Source: Bryobacterales bacterium (GTDB lineage Bacteria; Acidobacteriota; Terriglobia; Bryobacterales; Bryobacteraceae). From it: 52,770 nt of DNA. Location: assembly GCA_027459465.1 (NCBI GenBank), contig DAIDIH010000045.1, positions 1 to 52,770 on the forward strand, read 5' to 3'. Every line of letters begins with the position of its first letter. Position 1 is the first letter of the stretch. Below are positions 8,962 through 17,973 of this stretch, piece after piece. Position numbers and translations under genes: made by a program. The notes beneath the pieces were generated by a model. The model was not told the DNA's origin and did no database searches. It was given only the letters and a program-made list of their open reading frames with translations.

Positions 8962-9702
8962 TCAGTGAAGCGCGGTTGCAAATAACTCGATGAGCTTCGC
9001 GAAGGCGCGCTCGGCCTGGGGTTCGTTATAGACCGGGCTGTCGGGGACGGTCCAGGAGTGGTAGGCACCGTCGTAGATTTCGCTTGTGTAACGGCCTCCC
9101 CAAGCTGCGAGGGACTGGTTGAATTTCTCAATGGCTTCAGCCGGCATGCTCGAGTCTTCGATGGCGTGGCCAAAGTAGAGATGGGCTTTGATGCGCGGCA
9201 AGAGAAGATGGGGGCTCGTGGGCGCGTCAACGAAGAGGCGGCCGCCGTGGAAAGACGCGGCGGCGGAAATGAGGTTGGGCAGAGCGGCGGCGAAGCGCAC
9301 AGCCAGGGCGCCGGAAAAGCAGAGACCAACCACACCCATGGGGCCGGGAGCGACGCTTTCCTGCACGGCCAGATACGCGGCGAAGGCGTGCGCGTCGCGC
9401 TCGACAGCCTCTGGAGTGAGCGGGGTGGTGAGTTCGGCCATGCGGGCGCGGGTGCGCTCGTCGCGAAAGTTCGCCTGGAAATCGAACGCCGGCGGGCGGC
9501 GCGTGCGGTAGAAGATGTTCGGCAGCAAAACCGCATAGCCCGATTCGGCGAGGCGGCGGGCCATTTGGCGCTGAGAGGGGCGGATGCCGCCGATGTCAGT
9601 GAGGAAGAACACTCCGGGCAGCGTACGGCCGGCTTCGGGTTGATAGAAGACCGCGTCACAGACGCCGTCGGGAGCCGGGATTTCAAGTTCGCGTTCGATC
9701 AA
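8962..9702 (-). CDS. Dienelactone hydrolase family protein
   Basis: A 246-residue cytoplasmic protein of the length expected for the family. The nucleophile elbow is GLCFSG with Cys128, the cysteine that marks dienelactone hydrolases instead of the usual serine. The motif FHGGRLF and the C-terminal YHSWTVPDSP supply the expected Asp/His region (YDGAYHSW). The ATG at 9702 overlaps the stop of the upstream enolase-superfamily gene by 4 bp, so translation is coupled. With that neighbour, a plausible job is opening a sugar lactone or related ester before or after dehydration. This is inference from context. Confidence 0.85.
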   Translation of the reverse strand: MIERELEIPAPDGVCDAVFYQPEAGRTLPGVFFLTDIGGIRPSQRQMARRLAESGYAVLLPNIFYRTRRPPAFDFQANFRDERTRARMAELTTPLTPEAVERDAHAFAAYLAVQESVAPGPMGVVGLCFSGALAVRFAAALPNLISAAASFHGGRLFVDAPTSPHLLLPRIKAHLYFGHAIEDSSMPAEAIEKFNQSLAAWGGRYTSEIYDGAYHSWTVPDSPVYNEPQAERAFAKLIELFATALH

Positions 9703-10868
9703 TGTGCGTCTCCTTCCGCGGTGACCTTCTGGCGGCGCTCCCAGCCGCCGCGGAAGAGCGGGAGGAAGTGCTCCTGCTGGTAGGGGTGGCGCGCGATTTC
9801 CTCGAGGTTGAGGTCGATGCCGAGGCCCGGGCGCTCGGGAATTTCAATGTAGCCGTTGACGACTTCGACGGGGTTCTGGACGATGAGCTTTTCCCAGGGT
9901 TCGTTGAACTCGTCGAAGATTTCGTGGAGGAAGAAGTTGGGCAGCGACGCGTTTAACTGCACGCAGGCGGCCGAGCAGACCGGGCCTTGCGCGCTGTGCG
10001 GGGCGATCATGCCCAAGTGTGCATCGACCATGTCGCAGATCTTGCGGGTGGCGTAGAGGCCGCCGAGGTTGAGCGGTTCGGGTTGAAGGATCATGACGGC
10101 GTCGTGCCGCAACAATTCCGCGAATTCCTGTTTTGAAGAAAAACTCTCGCCCGTGGCGATGGGAACGGGACTGCGGCGCGCGACTTCGACCAGGCCGTTG
10201 ATGTTGGTGTGGGGAACCGGTTCTTCAAACCAGGCGGGGCGGAGGTGGGCCATGGCGGTGGAGAACTCGATGGCGGTGGCGGGGTGGAAGCGGCAGTGGC
10301 CTTCAATGAGGAGATCGACCGGGGCGCCTACGGCTTCGCGGACGGCGGTGATGATGTCGAGGCTTAAGTCAAATTCGGCGCGCGGGAGGGTACGCCAGTT
10401 ACTGCCGAACGGATCGAACTTGAGAGCGGTGTAGCCGCGGCCGGCGACGATTTTCGCCTTCTTGGCAAACTCGTCGGGTGTGCGCGGACCGCGGTACCAA
10501 CCGTTGGCGTAGGCGCGAAGTTTTTCCTGGCAGCGTCCGCCCCAGAGGTTGTAGACGGGTTGATTGCAGGCTTTCCCGATGATGTCCCAGCAGGCAATCT
10601 CGATGGCGGCGACGGCGCACATATGGATCTGGGCGCCCCAACTATAGACATCGCGCGTCAGTTTCTGGCTCATGATCTCGACCTGGAAAGGGTCCATGCC
10701 GAGGACGAGGGGCTTTAACTCGTGGATCGCCATTTCGACGGTTTTGCCGAAGGCGTTGAGGGTGCCCTCGCCGATGCCGTAAATGCCTTCGTCGGTGGAG
10801 ACGCGGGCGAAGAGCCAGTTTTTCCACGGGTTGCCCGCGATGAATGTGTCGATGCCGGTGATCTTCAT
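9699..10868 (-). CDS. Mandelate racemase/galactonate dehydratase-like enolase-superfamily enzyme
   Basis: A 389-residue protein starting at ATG 10868 (MKITGIDTFIAG); the frame continues further upstream without support. It has the capping domain (YGIGEGTLNAFGKTVE, then SWGAQIH) followed by the barrel. Candidate metal ligands lie in LLIEGHCRF, WFEEPVP and ATGESFSS, and PHSAQGP near residue 300 supplies the catalytic His region. This arrangement is typical of acid-sugar dehydratases such as galactonate dehydratase, which convert an aldonate to its 2-keto-3-deoxy derivative. The DLLIEGH variant in place of the usual Asp ligand is seen in several dehydratase-like subgroups, so the substrate cannot be read off. 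Confidence 0.85.
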   Translation of the reverse strand: MKITGIDTFIAGNPWKNWLFARVSTDEGIYGIGEGTLNAFGKTVEMAIHELKPLVLGMDPFQVEIMSQKLTRDVYSWGAQIHMCAVAAIEIACWDIIGKACNQPVYNLWGGRCQEKLRAYANGWYRGPRTPDEFAKKAKIVAGRGYTALKFDPFGSNWRTLPRAEFDLSLDIITAVREAVGAPVDLLIEGHCRFHPATAIEFSTAMAHLRPAWFEEPVPHTNINGLVEVARRSPVPIATGESFSSKQEFAELLRHDAVMILQPEPLNLGGLYATRKICDMVDAHLGMIAPHSAQGPVCSAACVQLNASLPNFFLHEIFDEFNEPWEKLIVQNPVEVVNGYIEIPERPGLGIDLNLEEIARHPYQQEHFLPLFRGGWERRQKVTAEGDAH

Positions 10869-10911
10869 GCGATCAAATGATAACGGCTTCCGAGGGCGGG
10901 CTGGGACGAGG

Positions 10912-13848
10912 TTAGCGAAGAGTGACGCCGGCGTCGCGGAGTAGCGATTCGAGATTGTTGGCGGCGGCGACGGCCTGGGCAGTGGGTTCGGCGTCGGCTC
11001 CGTCGACGATCGCAAGCAGGGAGGTAAGTTCCGCGTTCCAGCCCGCGAGTTGCTGTTCCTGTTTCGCGTCACCTCGGGAGCGCGCGGCGCGCCAGGCAGC
11101 GGTATCGGCGGTGATGAGACGCGAGAGGCGGGAGGCGAGATTGAATTCGGCTTCGAGAGCGGATGCGGAAGTCTTAACGCGCGGGTCCATTTGGATGGTG
11201 AGCGGACGCTCGTACCGGACGCCGTTGACAGCAAGACGGACGGTGCAGCGGCCGGGGACAACGAGCGGGCCTTCCGGCGCGCGCGGGGTGTCACCGGGGA
11301 TGGCGGAGATGGGGAAGTCGTGTTCGATCGAATCGGGCGGCGCCAGATGGAGGTCCCAAACAAAACGGTGCATTCCCTTTTGAGCGGGCAGCGGCTGGGG
11401 AATGCGTGCCCAGAACAAAGGGACGGTCATTTGTTTTGCTAGTTCCGCCGGGGTGGGGCTGATCACGTCCGTGCTCGAGAAGCGGCGGAGAACGGCGCCG
11501 GAAGAAGAGAGGAATTCGAGCGTGACGGGGCCGCCAGGAGCGTTTTTCAACCAGAAGTCGATGACCGCGCCGTCCGGCGGGTTTTTGGCTGCGGGCTCTT
11601 CGGGCGGCAGCGGCGTGTCGGTGTTCTGGTCGCGGCGGACGCGGATGGCCTCGGCGGGTTCGTACAGGTATGCGCCGGCCGCTGCTTCGGCTGAGGCTGC
11701 CTGGCGGAGCGGGCTGATGTCGTCGAGAATCCAGAAGCCGCGGCCGTGTGTGGCGGCGACAAGGTCATCCCCATGAACGACGATGTCGCGGACGCTGGCG
11801 GCGGGGAGGTTGAAGCGGAGGGGTTGCCAGAGTTCGCCCGAGTTGAATGAAACGTAGACGCCGCGCTCGGTGGCGGCGAACAGGAGGCCTCGCTCGCGCG
11901 GGTCTTCCCGGACGGCGTTGACCGGTTCGTTATCCGGAAGGCCATTGACGATTTCGGTCCAGGTGGCGCCGAAGTCGCGGGTGCGGTAGATGTGCGGGCG
12001 GAGATCGTCGAGCCGGATGCGGTTGATGGCGGCGTAGGCGGCGCCGGCATCGAAGGGCGAGGCTTCCATCAACGACACTTTGCTCCAGGCGGTGAGTGCG
12101 GGCGGGGTGACGTTGGTCCAGGATTTGCCGCCATCGCGCGTGATGTGGATCAAGCCGTCGTCGGTGCCGGCCCAGATGAGGTTGCCGTCGAGAGGCGAGG
12201 GCGCGACGGTGTAGATGACGCCGCGGCGGCGCTGGTCGTGCCCGGCGGCCTGGGTGCGGAAGACGCCGACGCTGGACGGGATGTCCCATTTTTCGCGGCT
12301 GAGGTCCGGGCTGATGACGGACCAGGAGTGGCCGCCGTCCGTGGTTTTGAACAAGACGTTGCCGGCGAGATAGAGGGTGTGGGGATCGGTGGGGGAGAAC
12401 AGAAGCGGCTCAGTTCTCATGAAGCGATAGCGCGTGTTGCCGGGAGGGTCCGGGCCGATGTCCTGCGTCATGCCGGTGGTTTCGTCGTAACGCGTGGCTT
12501 TGCCCCCGAAGAAGATGCCGGGGTGGAGCGGGTCGGGCGCGACGTAGCCGTATTCTTCCGCGCCGACGGGATGCCAGTCGCGGAAGGTGATCTGGCCGTC
12601 GTTGCCGCGGCTCAAGACGCAGGCGGATCCGCTTTCCTGCTGGCCGCCGCAGACGCGGTAGGGGAAGCGGTTGTCGGTGGAGACATGGTAGAACTGCGCG
12701 GTGGGTTGGTTGTACCAGGAACTCCATGTCAGGCCGCCGTTGACACTGACGGTGGCGCCCTGGTCGCTGGCGAGAAGGATGACGCGGGGGTCGAGCGGGT
12801 TGATCCAGATGTTGTGGTAGTCGTCGCCGCCGGGCGCGCCTTTGAAGGCTTCGAAGGTGACGCCGCCGTCGGTGGAGCGATAAGTAGAGGTGTTGGCGAC
12901 GTAGAGTTTGTTCTCCTCGCGCGGGTCGACGCGGACACAAGCGAAGTCGTCGCCTCGGCCCCAGACGCGGCGCTCGGTGTTGACGAGCCGCCACGTTGCG
13001 CCGGCGTCGTCGGAACGAAACAGGCCACCGTTATGGGCCTGGACGAGGGCATAGATGCGGTTAGAGTCACTCGGAGCGATCCCGATGCCGATCCGGCCGA
13101 GACCGTCGGCCGGGCTAGGCAAGCCGCCGTGGAGTTGGGTCCAGGTATCGCCGCCGTCTGTGGAGCGGAACAGGCCGCTTCCCTGCCCTTCGAAGTGGCC
13201 GTTCTCCCACGGACCCTGGCGGGCGGCCCAGAGGACCGCGTAGACGGTGCGAGAGTTGTGGGGATCGAAGGCGAGGTCGACGGCGCCGGTGTTTTCGTCG
13301 CGGTAGAGCACTTTGCTCCAATGCGCGCCGCTGTCGAGCGAGCGGAAGACGCCGCGCTCGGGATTGGGGCCGTAGGGGTGGCCGAGGACGGCCGCGAAGA
13401 CGCGTCGGGGGTTGTGCGGGTCGATGAGAAGCGCAGCGATCTGCTGGCCGTCGCGGAGACCGAGGTGGCGCCATGTTGCGCCGCCGTCATCGGATTTGTA
13501 AATGCCGTCGCCGACCGAGAGGTCGGGGCGCTGGAGTCCTTCGCCACTGCCGGCATAGATGATGCGCGGGTCGGACGGAGCGATGGCGATGGCGCCGATG
13601 GATTGGGTCGGCTGGGAATCGAACAGAGGCTGCCAGGTGCGGCCCGCGTCGGTCGTTTTCCAGACTCCGCCGTTGTTGGCCGCGACATAGAAGACGTTGG
13701 GCTCGGAGGGAATGCCCGCGGCTCCGACGGTGCGCCCGCCGCGGAACGGGCCGATGGAGCGCCAGCGGAGGGCGTCGAATACGCGCGGCTGGGCGGAAAC
13801 GGCGGTTCCCGCGGCGAGGGCTGCCAACAGGACGAGTCGGAGTTGCAT
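10912..13848 (-). CDS. Secreted BNR/sortilin-like beta-propeller protein
   Basis: A 978-residue protein starting at ATG 13848 with a signal peptide (MQLRLVLLAALAAGTAVSA). Residues 30-690 contain many Asp-box repeats of the S-x-D-x-G-x-T-W type: TTDAGRTWQP, SDDGGATWRH, STDGGDTWTQ, SDDAGATWRL, TTDGGHSW and TRDGGKSWTN. These build a VPS10/sortilin-like ten-bladed propeller. The remaining 280 residues form a separate beta-rich and then helical tail. Proteins of this shape are abundant in acidobacteria and are annotated as glycosyl hydrolases by Asp-box similarity alone, with no catalytic residues evident. It begins 10 bp after the DinB-like gene and ends 43 bp before the dehydratase gene, so it is part of the same transcription unit. 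Confidence 0.85.
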   Translation of the reverse strand: MQLRLVLLAALAAGTAVSAQPRVFDALRWRSIGPFRGGRTVGAAGIPSEPNVFYVAANNGGVWKTTDAGRTWQPLFDSQPTQSIGAIAIAPSDPRIIYAGSGEGLQRPDLSVGDGIYKSDDGGATWRHLGLRDGQQIAALLIDPHNPRRVFAAVLGHPYGPNPERGVFRSLDSGAHWSKVLYRDENTGAVDLAFDPHNSRTVYAVLWAARQGPWENGHFEGQGSGLFRSTDGGDTWTQLHGGLPSPADGLGRIGIGIAPSDSNRIYALVQAHNGGLFRSDDAGATWRLVNTERRVWGRGDDFACVRVDPREENKLYVANTSTYRSTDGGVTFEAFKGAPGGDDYHNIWINPLDPRVILLASDQGATVSVNGGLTWSSWYNQPTAQFYHVSTDNRFPYRVCGGQQESGSACVLSRGNDGQITFRDWHPVGAEEYGYVAPDPLHPGIFFGGKATRYDETTGMTQDIGPDPPGNTRYRFMRTEPLLFSPTDPHTLYLAGNVLFKTTDGGHSWSVISPDLSREKWDIPSSVGVFRTQAAGHDQRRRGVIYTVAPSPLDGNLIWAGTDDGLIHITRDGGKSWTNVTPPALTAWSKVSLMEASPFDAGAAYAAINRIRLDDLRPHIYRTRDFGATWTEIVNGLPDNEPVNAVREDPRERGLLFAATERGVYVSFNSGELWQPLRFNLPAASVRDIVVHGDDLVAATHGRGFWILDDISPLRQAASAEAAAGAYLYEPAEAIRVRRDQNTDTPLPPEEPAAKNPPDGAVIDFWLKNAPGGPVTLEFLSSSGAVLRRFSSTDVISPTPAELAKQMTVPLFWARIPQPLPAQKGMHRFVWDLHLAPPDSIEHDFPISAIPGDTPRAPEGPLVVPGRCTVRLAVNGVRYERPLTIQMDPRVKTSASALEAEFNLASRLSRLITADTAAWRAARSRGDAKQEQQLAGWNAELTSLLAIVDGADAEPTAQAVAAANNLESLLRDAGVTLR

Positions 13849-13858
13849 AAGTAGCGGG

Positions 13859-14374
13859 TTAGTAGCGGTAGTCGGCCGGTTTGATTCCTTTGCAGCGGAG
13901 ATAGACGACACACTGGGCGCGGTGGTGAGTGGTGTGATCCATGGCGAAGTAGATCAGGCCAAGGCCGGTCATGGTGCCGTCGGGCGTCTTGTACGATTTG
14001 CTGAGCTGCGCGGGCGTGGCATGTTCGATGGCGGAGATGGAATAATCGAAAGATTTGGTTAGCAGCGCCAGGACAGTGGCTTTGTCGAAGGCGGCAGGTT
14101 TATCAATTGGGGATTTGCCGCCCGCAAGAAGCGAGAGGAGGTACGCGTTCGCCTGGGCGATGTGAGCCATCTGTTCGCCGAAGCTCATTTCTTCCGGGTT
14201 CGGTTTGAAGTTATAGTCCTCGGCGGGCATCTGGTTGGCGATATCGAGGGTGTACTGTTTCGAGGTCTTCCAATGATTGGCCAGAGCCTGGGTTTCGCTG
14301 GAGGCGACAACCGCCGGCGCGGCGAGCAGAAAGGCAAGGGCGGCTGGGATGAACAGCCTGGCGCGGGAAGTCAT
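13859..14374 (-). CDS. DinB-family protein with signal peptide
   Basis: A 171-residue protein. ATG 14374 gives MTSRARLFIPAALAFLLAAPAVVA, a signal peptide. The rest is a four-helix DinB/YfiT-like fold: HWKTSKQYTLDIANQMP, FGEQMAHIAQANAYLLSLLAG and MDHTTHHRAQCVVYLR. The His residues in QMAHIAQ and DHTTHHRAQ fit the metal site of the family. DinB-like proteins are metal-dependent and some are thiol transferases; the exported acidobacterial members have no assigned reaction. It is the first gene of the minus cluster running down to 7519 and is divergent from ugd. Confidence 0.8.
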   Translation of the reverse strand: MTSRARLFIPAALAFLLAAPAVVASSETQALANHWKTSKQYTLDIANQMPAEDYNFKPNPEEMSFGEQMAHIAQANAYLLSLLAGGKSPIDKPAAFDKATVLALLTKSFDYSISAIEHATPAQLSKSYKTPDGTMTGLGLIYFAMDHTTHHRAQCVVYLRCKGIKPADYRY

Positions 14375-14455
14375 GTTCTTCAGGCTAACCGTGGCGGCGC
14401 GATTCTGCAACGCGCCCCCTCAATTTGTTAGCGTGAAATTGACTCTTTCTAGTAT

Positions 14456-15820
14456 ATGAACGTTTCTATCATCGGGACCGGCTACGTCGGTCTGACGACA
14501 GGTGTGTGTCTTGCTTATCTAGGACATAAGGTAACGTGTGTGGACAATGACGAGCGCAAAATCGGCCTTTTGCGCGAGGGCAAGACACCGATTTACGAGC
14601 CGTATCTAACGGATTTGATGGCAGATGCGTCGGCGAACCTGCGGTTTACGACGAACCCCGCGGAGGCAATCGCCGGCGCGGAAGTCGTGTTTATCGCCGT
14701 GGGCACGCCGCCGACGCCGAGTGGGGCGCCGGACCTGCGTTATCTGCAAAGCGCGGCTGAGAGCGCCGGGAAATATTTCAGCGGCAAGTACATGGTGGTG
14801 GTCAATAAGTCGACCGTTCCGATCGGCAGCGGAAACTGGGTGGGGACGATCGTCCGCGAGTCGTACTCCAAGCACCACGGCCAGAAGGCGGACCATCAGT
14901 TTTCCGTCGCCTCGAATCCGGAGTTCCTGCGCGAGGGAACGGCGCTTCTGGACAGTTTGTATCCGGACCGCGTCGTGATTGGTTCCGACGACACGCGTAC
15001 GCTCGAAGTGTTGTACAAGTTGTACCGGCCGCTGCTCGATCAGACGTTCGCGGCGCCGCCGTATTTGCCGCGTCCGGAGGCGATGGGCGCCGTGCCGCTG
15101 GTTTCAACCGACCTGGCTTCGGCGGAGCTGATCAAGTATGCGGCGAATGCGTTTCTGGCGCTGAAGATCAGCTACATCAATGAAATCGGACACTTGGCCG
15201 AGCGAGTCGGGGCGGATATCCGGCAGGTGGCGCGCGGCATTGGACTCGATCAGCGAATCGGGAACCGATTCCTGCAGCCGGGAATCGGCTGGGGTGGTTC
15301 GTGCTTCGGGAAGGACACGGCGGCGCTTGTAGCTACCGCGTCGGAGTATGCGATCGGGATGCAAATTGTACAAGCGGCCCGAGCGGTAAATGCGCGGCAA
15401 CGGGATGTTGTGGTCGACAAACTGCTTGCGGAGTTGAAGATTCTCAAAGGCCGCACGATCGGGATTCTGGGCCTGGCATTCAAGCCGAACACGGACGATC
15501 TGCGGGAGGCGCCGGCGCTGGATATCGCGCGCAACCTCATTGAACGGGGCTGCCGCGTGAAGGCGCATGATCCGGTGGCGCTGGCGAATTTCGAAAGCCA
15601 GCATGGCGGGATGGGCGTGACCTGCTGCGCTTCGGCGCTGGAGGTGGCCGAGGGCGCCGATGCGATGGTGCTTGCCACGGAATGGCAGGAGTACCGGGAG
15701 CTGGACTGGAACGTGATCGGCGAGAAGATGCGGTCGCGGATTCTGCTCGACGGCCGCTATGCCCTCGACCGGGCGCGTGTCGCGGCGGCGGGCTTCAAGT
15801 ACATTTCCATTGCCGGCTGA
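14456..15820 (+). CDS. ugd: UDP-glucose 6-dehydrogenase
   Basis: A 454-residue protein, the usual family length. The N-terminal Rossmann motif is MNVSIIGTGYVGLTTGVCLA and is followed by VAVGTP-type and NKSTVPIGS motifs. The catalytic Cys283 lies in GWGGSCFGKD, and the C-terminal domain begins with LGLAFKPNTDDLREAPA. It oxidises UDP-glucose to UDP-glucuronate in two NAD-dependent steps, feeding capsule, exopolysaccharide or lipid A decoration. A glycosyltransferase follows directly and overlaps the stop codon, suggesting one surface-polysaccharide unit. No Shine-Dalgarno sequence precedes the ATG, and the bases TCTAGTAT abut it. Confidence 0.93.
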   Translation: MNVSIIGTGYVGLTTGVCLAYLGHKVTCVDNDERKIGLLREGKTPIYEPYLTDLMADASANLRFTTNPAEAIAGAEVVFIAVGTPPTPSGAPDLRYLQSAAESAGKYFSGKYMVVVNKSTVPIGSGNWVGTIVRESYSKHHGQKADHQFSVASNPEFLREGTALLDSLYPDRVVIGSDDTRTLEVLYKLYRPLLDQTFAAPPYLPRPEAMGAVPLVSTDLASAELIKYAANAFLALKISYINEIGHLAERVGADIRQVARGIGLDQRIGNRFLQPGIGWGGSCFGKDTAALVATASEYAIGMQIVQAARAVNARQRDVVVDKLLAELKILKGRTIGILGLAFKPNTDDLREAPALDIARNLIERGCRVKAHDPVALANFESQHGGMGVTCCASALEVAEGADAMVLATEWQEYRELDWNVIGEKMRSRILLDGRYALDRARVAAAGFKYISIAG

Positions 15821-17126
15821 GACGCATCGGCTGCGAGTTCTGTTCCTGGCCGCGCATGGCGGCTTCGCGGGACAAGCAGTTCCACTCGGCGGGGGTGCGG
15901 CGGTTTGCGAGCGCCTCCTCGCCGAGTGGGCGCGTACCAAACCATTTGAGTTCGAACTGATCGGCCCCGCGATCCTCGGAGCGCGTGCACCCAGTTCGCG
16001 CGATCTTGTGCGGAGCAGCGAACGGGAATACGCGCGGTTTTGTTTTGCGTTTTCCGAAGCTGCGACCGAAGAAGTGCTGCGGCACGACCCGGCGCGAACC
16101 GCCGTGCTGGTGAACGACGTGAGTGAAGGTCCCGACTTCGCAAGGTTGGCCGCCGCCGGATTCCGCATCGTGACGATCTATCACGTGGATGTCGTCGCAT
16201 ATGTGGCGGCGATTTATGGGCGAGGGCTGGTTGCGCCATCGACGCTCGTCCGCTGGCATGCGCGGCTGAAGCGGACGGCTGTGGGGCGGTTGATGCCCCG
16301 CATGGCCAGCCTGGTTTTCGACCGGCAGGCCCATAGCCTGCGGTATTCTCAGGCCGCGGTTGTCCCATCGGAGAGTATGCGCGAGTTGATGCTCACCTGT
16401 TATGCGGACGTACCGGGGGAGCGAATTCATGTGGTGGGTTGGGGGAACGCGGAAGAGCCACCGCAAGAAGACTTGCTTCGGCAGGAAACAGCCCGTCTGC
16501 GGGCCGAGTATGACGTCCCCGGCGATGCGCTGGTTCTGATCACGCTGAGCCGGATTTCTCCGGAGAAAGGGCAGGACCTTTTGCTGGAGGCGCTCGCAGA
16601 GTGGGAGCGGCGGGGCGATCTGCCTGAACGCCCGGTGTGGCTTTTCCTCTGCGGCGAGGCGGCGTACATGCAGGGGATTCGCTTCGAGCGGCGGCTCCGC
16701 GAATTGGCTGCTACGCTGCGCCGGATTCGCGTCGTGTTCCCTGGTTACGTGATGGGCCTGCGGAAGAGCGCTTTCCTGGCGATGGGTTCAGCGTATGTGT
16801 TTCCCTCGCGGCACGAGAGCTACGGCTTGACGTTGCTCGAAGCCCTCGGCGCCGGGCTGCCGGCGGTATGCCTGGACCATCACGGGGCGCGAGCGGTGAT
16901 GCGGGAGGCGTTTGGAGAGCTTGTGCCGATGGGCTCACGGCGCGAGACGGTGGAGCGGCTGCGCGCGGCGATCGCAAAATTGCTGGGAGACGAAGAAGGC
17001 CGCGCGCGAATGTCGGACGCCGCGCGGCGATGGGCCGCGTCGCAGCGGTTTTCCGATTCCGCCGCCGCCGTGGCGCGACTGTTGACAGGAGAAGAGGAGC
17101 GCGCGGTTACGGCGCCGGTTCCTTAA
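15810..17126 (+). CDS. Glycosyltransferase family 4 (GT-B fold)
   Basis: About 438 residues from TTG 15810; an in-frame ATG at 15759 would add 17 residues inside ugd. TTG 15810 is preferred because it overlaps the ugd stop codon and puts the first beta strand (LRVLFLAAHGGF) at the N terminus. The C-terminal domain shows SRISPEKGQDLLLEAL and then the nucleotide-sugar motif SRHESYGLTLLEALGAGLP with the E-x7-E pair of GT4 retaining transferases. It transfers a sugar from a nucleotide donor, probably in polysaccharide assembly with UDP-glucuronate supplied by ugd. Donor and acceptor are unknown. The 3' end overlaps the convergent DUF1080 gene by 20 bp. Confidence 0.85.
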   Translation: MPAETHRLRVLFLAAHGGFAGQAVPLGGGAAVCERLLAEWARTKPFEFELIGPAILGARAPSSRDLVRSSEREYARFCFAFSEAATEEVLRHDPARTAVLVNDVSEGPDFARLAAAGFRIVTIYHVDVVAYVAAIYGRGLVAPSTLVRWHARLKRTAVGRLMPRMASLVFDRQAHSLRYSQAAVVPSESMRELMLTCYADVPGERIHVVGWGNAEEPPQEDLLRQETARLRAEYDVPGDALVLITLSRISPEKGQDLLLEALAEWERRGDLPERPVWLFLCGEAAYMQGIRFERRLRELAATLRRIRVVFPGYVMGLRKSAFLAMGSAYVFPSRHESYGLTLLEALGAGLPAVCLDHHGARAVMREAFGELVPMGSRRETVERLRAAIAKLLGDEEGRARMSDAARRWAASQRFSDSAAAVARLLTGEEERAVTAPVP

Positions 17127-17913
17127 TTTCGCGGATCCAGATATTGCGGTAACGGACCGGATGATCGTGGTCCTGGAGCAGGAGCGGCGCTTTGTCCGGG
17201 ACGGGCTTGTAGGGCGGACGGTGCATGTAGTCGGTCGGGCCGGTGAGGACCGAGTTGTCCTGGACAAGCACGCCATTCTGCAGCACGGTTTCCGACGCCG
17301 GGCGGAGGACTTTGCCATCGGGCGAGAAGCGCGCGCCGTGGAAGACGATGTCGTAGGTCTGCCATTGTCCGGGCGGGCGGCTGACATTGACGAGCGGAGG
17401 AAACTGCGCGTAAATCGCGCCCGCCTGGCCGTCAGCGTAGGTGGTGCTGTTGTAGGAGTCGAGCACCTGGAGTTCGTAAAGGCTCATCAGATAGATGCCG
17501 CTGTTGCCGCGGTCCTGATCCTTGCCGTGGGGCGGATTCGGCGTCGCCCATTCGACGTGGAGTTGGCAATCGCCGAAGGACTGCTTCGTGTGGATGTCGC
17601 CCTTGCCCGGCGCGGTGGAGAAGTAGCCGTTGCCGACATCCCAGGGCGCTGGTTCGCCGTGACGGCCCACCCACTGCGAAAGATCCTTGCCGTCAAAGAG
17701 CACAATCGCGTCGGAAGGAGGACGTCCGGGCTGCGCGTCGGTGCTCGCGGTGCCGGGGGTAACGACGACAGCCATGGGGCGAGACCGGTCGCTGATCTTC
17801 CATTTCTTGCTGACGTGGGTCGAGTAGGGCTCTCCGGCATCCTGAGCGGAAGCGCATCGGGGGACGAGCGCGGCGACGAATGCGGTGATGGTAACAAGAC
17901 GAGTGAAATTCAT
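17107..17913 (-). CDS. Secreted DUF1080 (3-keto-disaccharide hydrolase-like) protein
   Basis: A 268-residue protein with a signal peptide (MNFTRLVTITAFVAALVPRCASA). The DUF1080 concanavalin-like fold is evident from IVLFDGKDLSQWVG, GDCQLHVEWATP, GNSGIYLMSLYELQVLDSY, WQTYDIVFHGARF and YRNIWIREI. The family includes 3-keto-glycoside hydrolases acting with exported Gfo/Idh/MocA oxidoreductases, of which there is one at 7519-8874. It probably works in the periplasm on oxidised disaccharides. No operon partner is adjacent on its strand within 60 bp. Confidence 0.9.
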   Translation of the reverse strand: MNFTRLVTITAFVAALVPRCASAQDAGEPYSTHVSKKWKISDRSRPMAVVVTPGTASTDAQPGRPPSDAIVLFDGKDLSQWVGRHGEPAPWDVGNGYFSTAPGKGDIHTKQSFGDCQLHVEWATPNPPHGKDQDRGNSGIYLMSLYELQVLDSYNSTTYADGQAGAIYAQFPPLVNVSRPPGQWQTYDIVFHGARFSPDGKVLRPASETVLQNGVLVQDNSVLTGPTDYMHRPPYKPVPDKAPLLLQDHDHPVRYRNIWIREIKEPAP

Positions 17914-17973
17914 TCGTGCCGCATTCTATCAAGTGCGGACGCGTACCGGACGAAGGGGAGGCTCCCGGCGAAA

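Noticed and set aside
10869..11363. Upstream extension of the enolase-superfamily frame
   Set aside because: This stretch is Ser/Pro/Arg-rich, overlaps the BNR gene in another frame, and the enzyme's conserved N terminus starts at 10868.
11992..13854. 620-codon plus-strand frame
   Set aside because: It is the mirror of the BNR repeat protein; its Val/Ala/Gly-rich repeats reflect the Asp-box codons.
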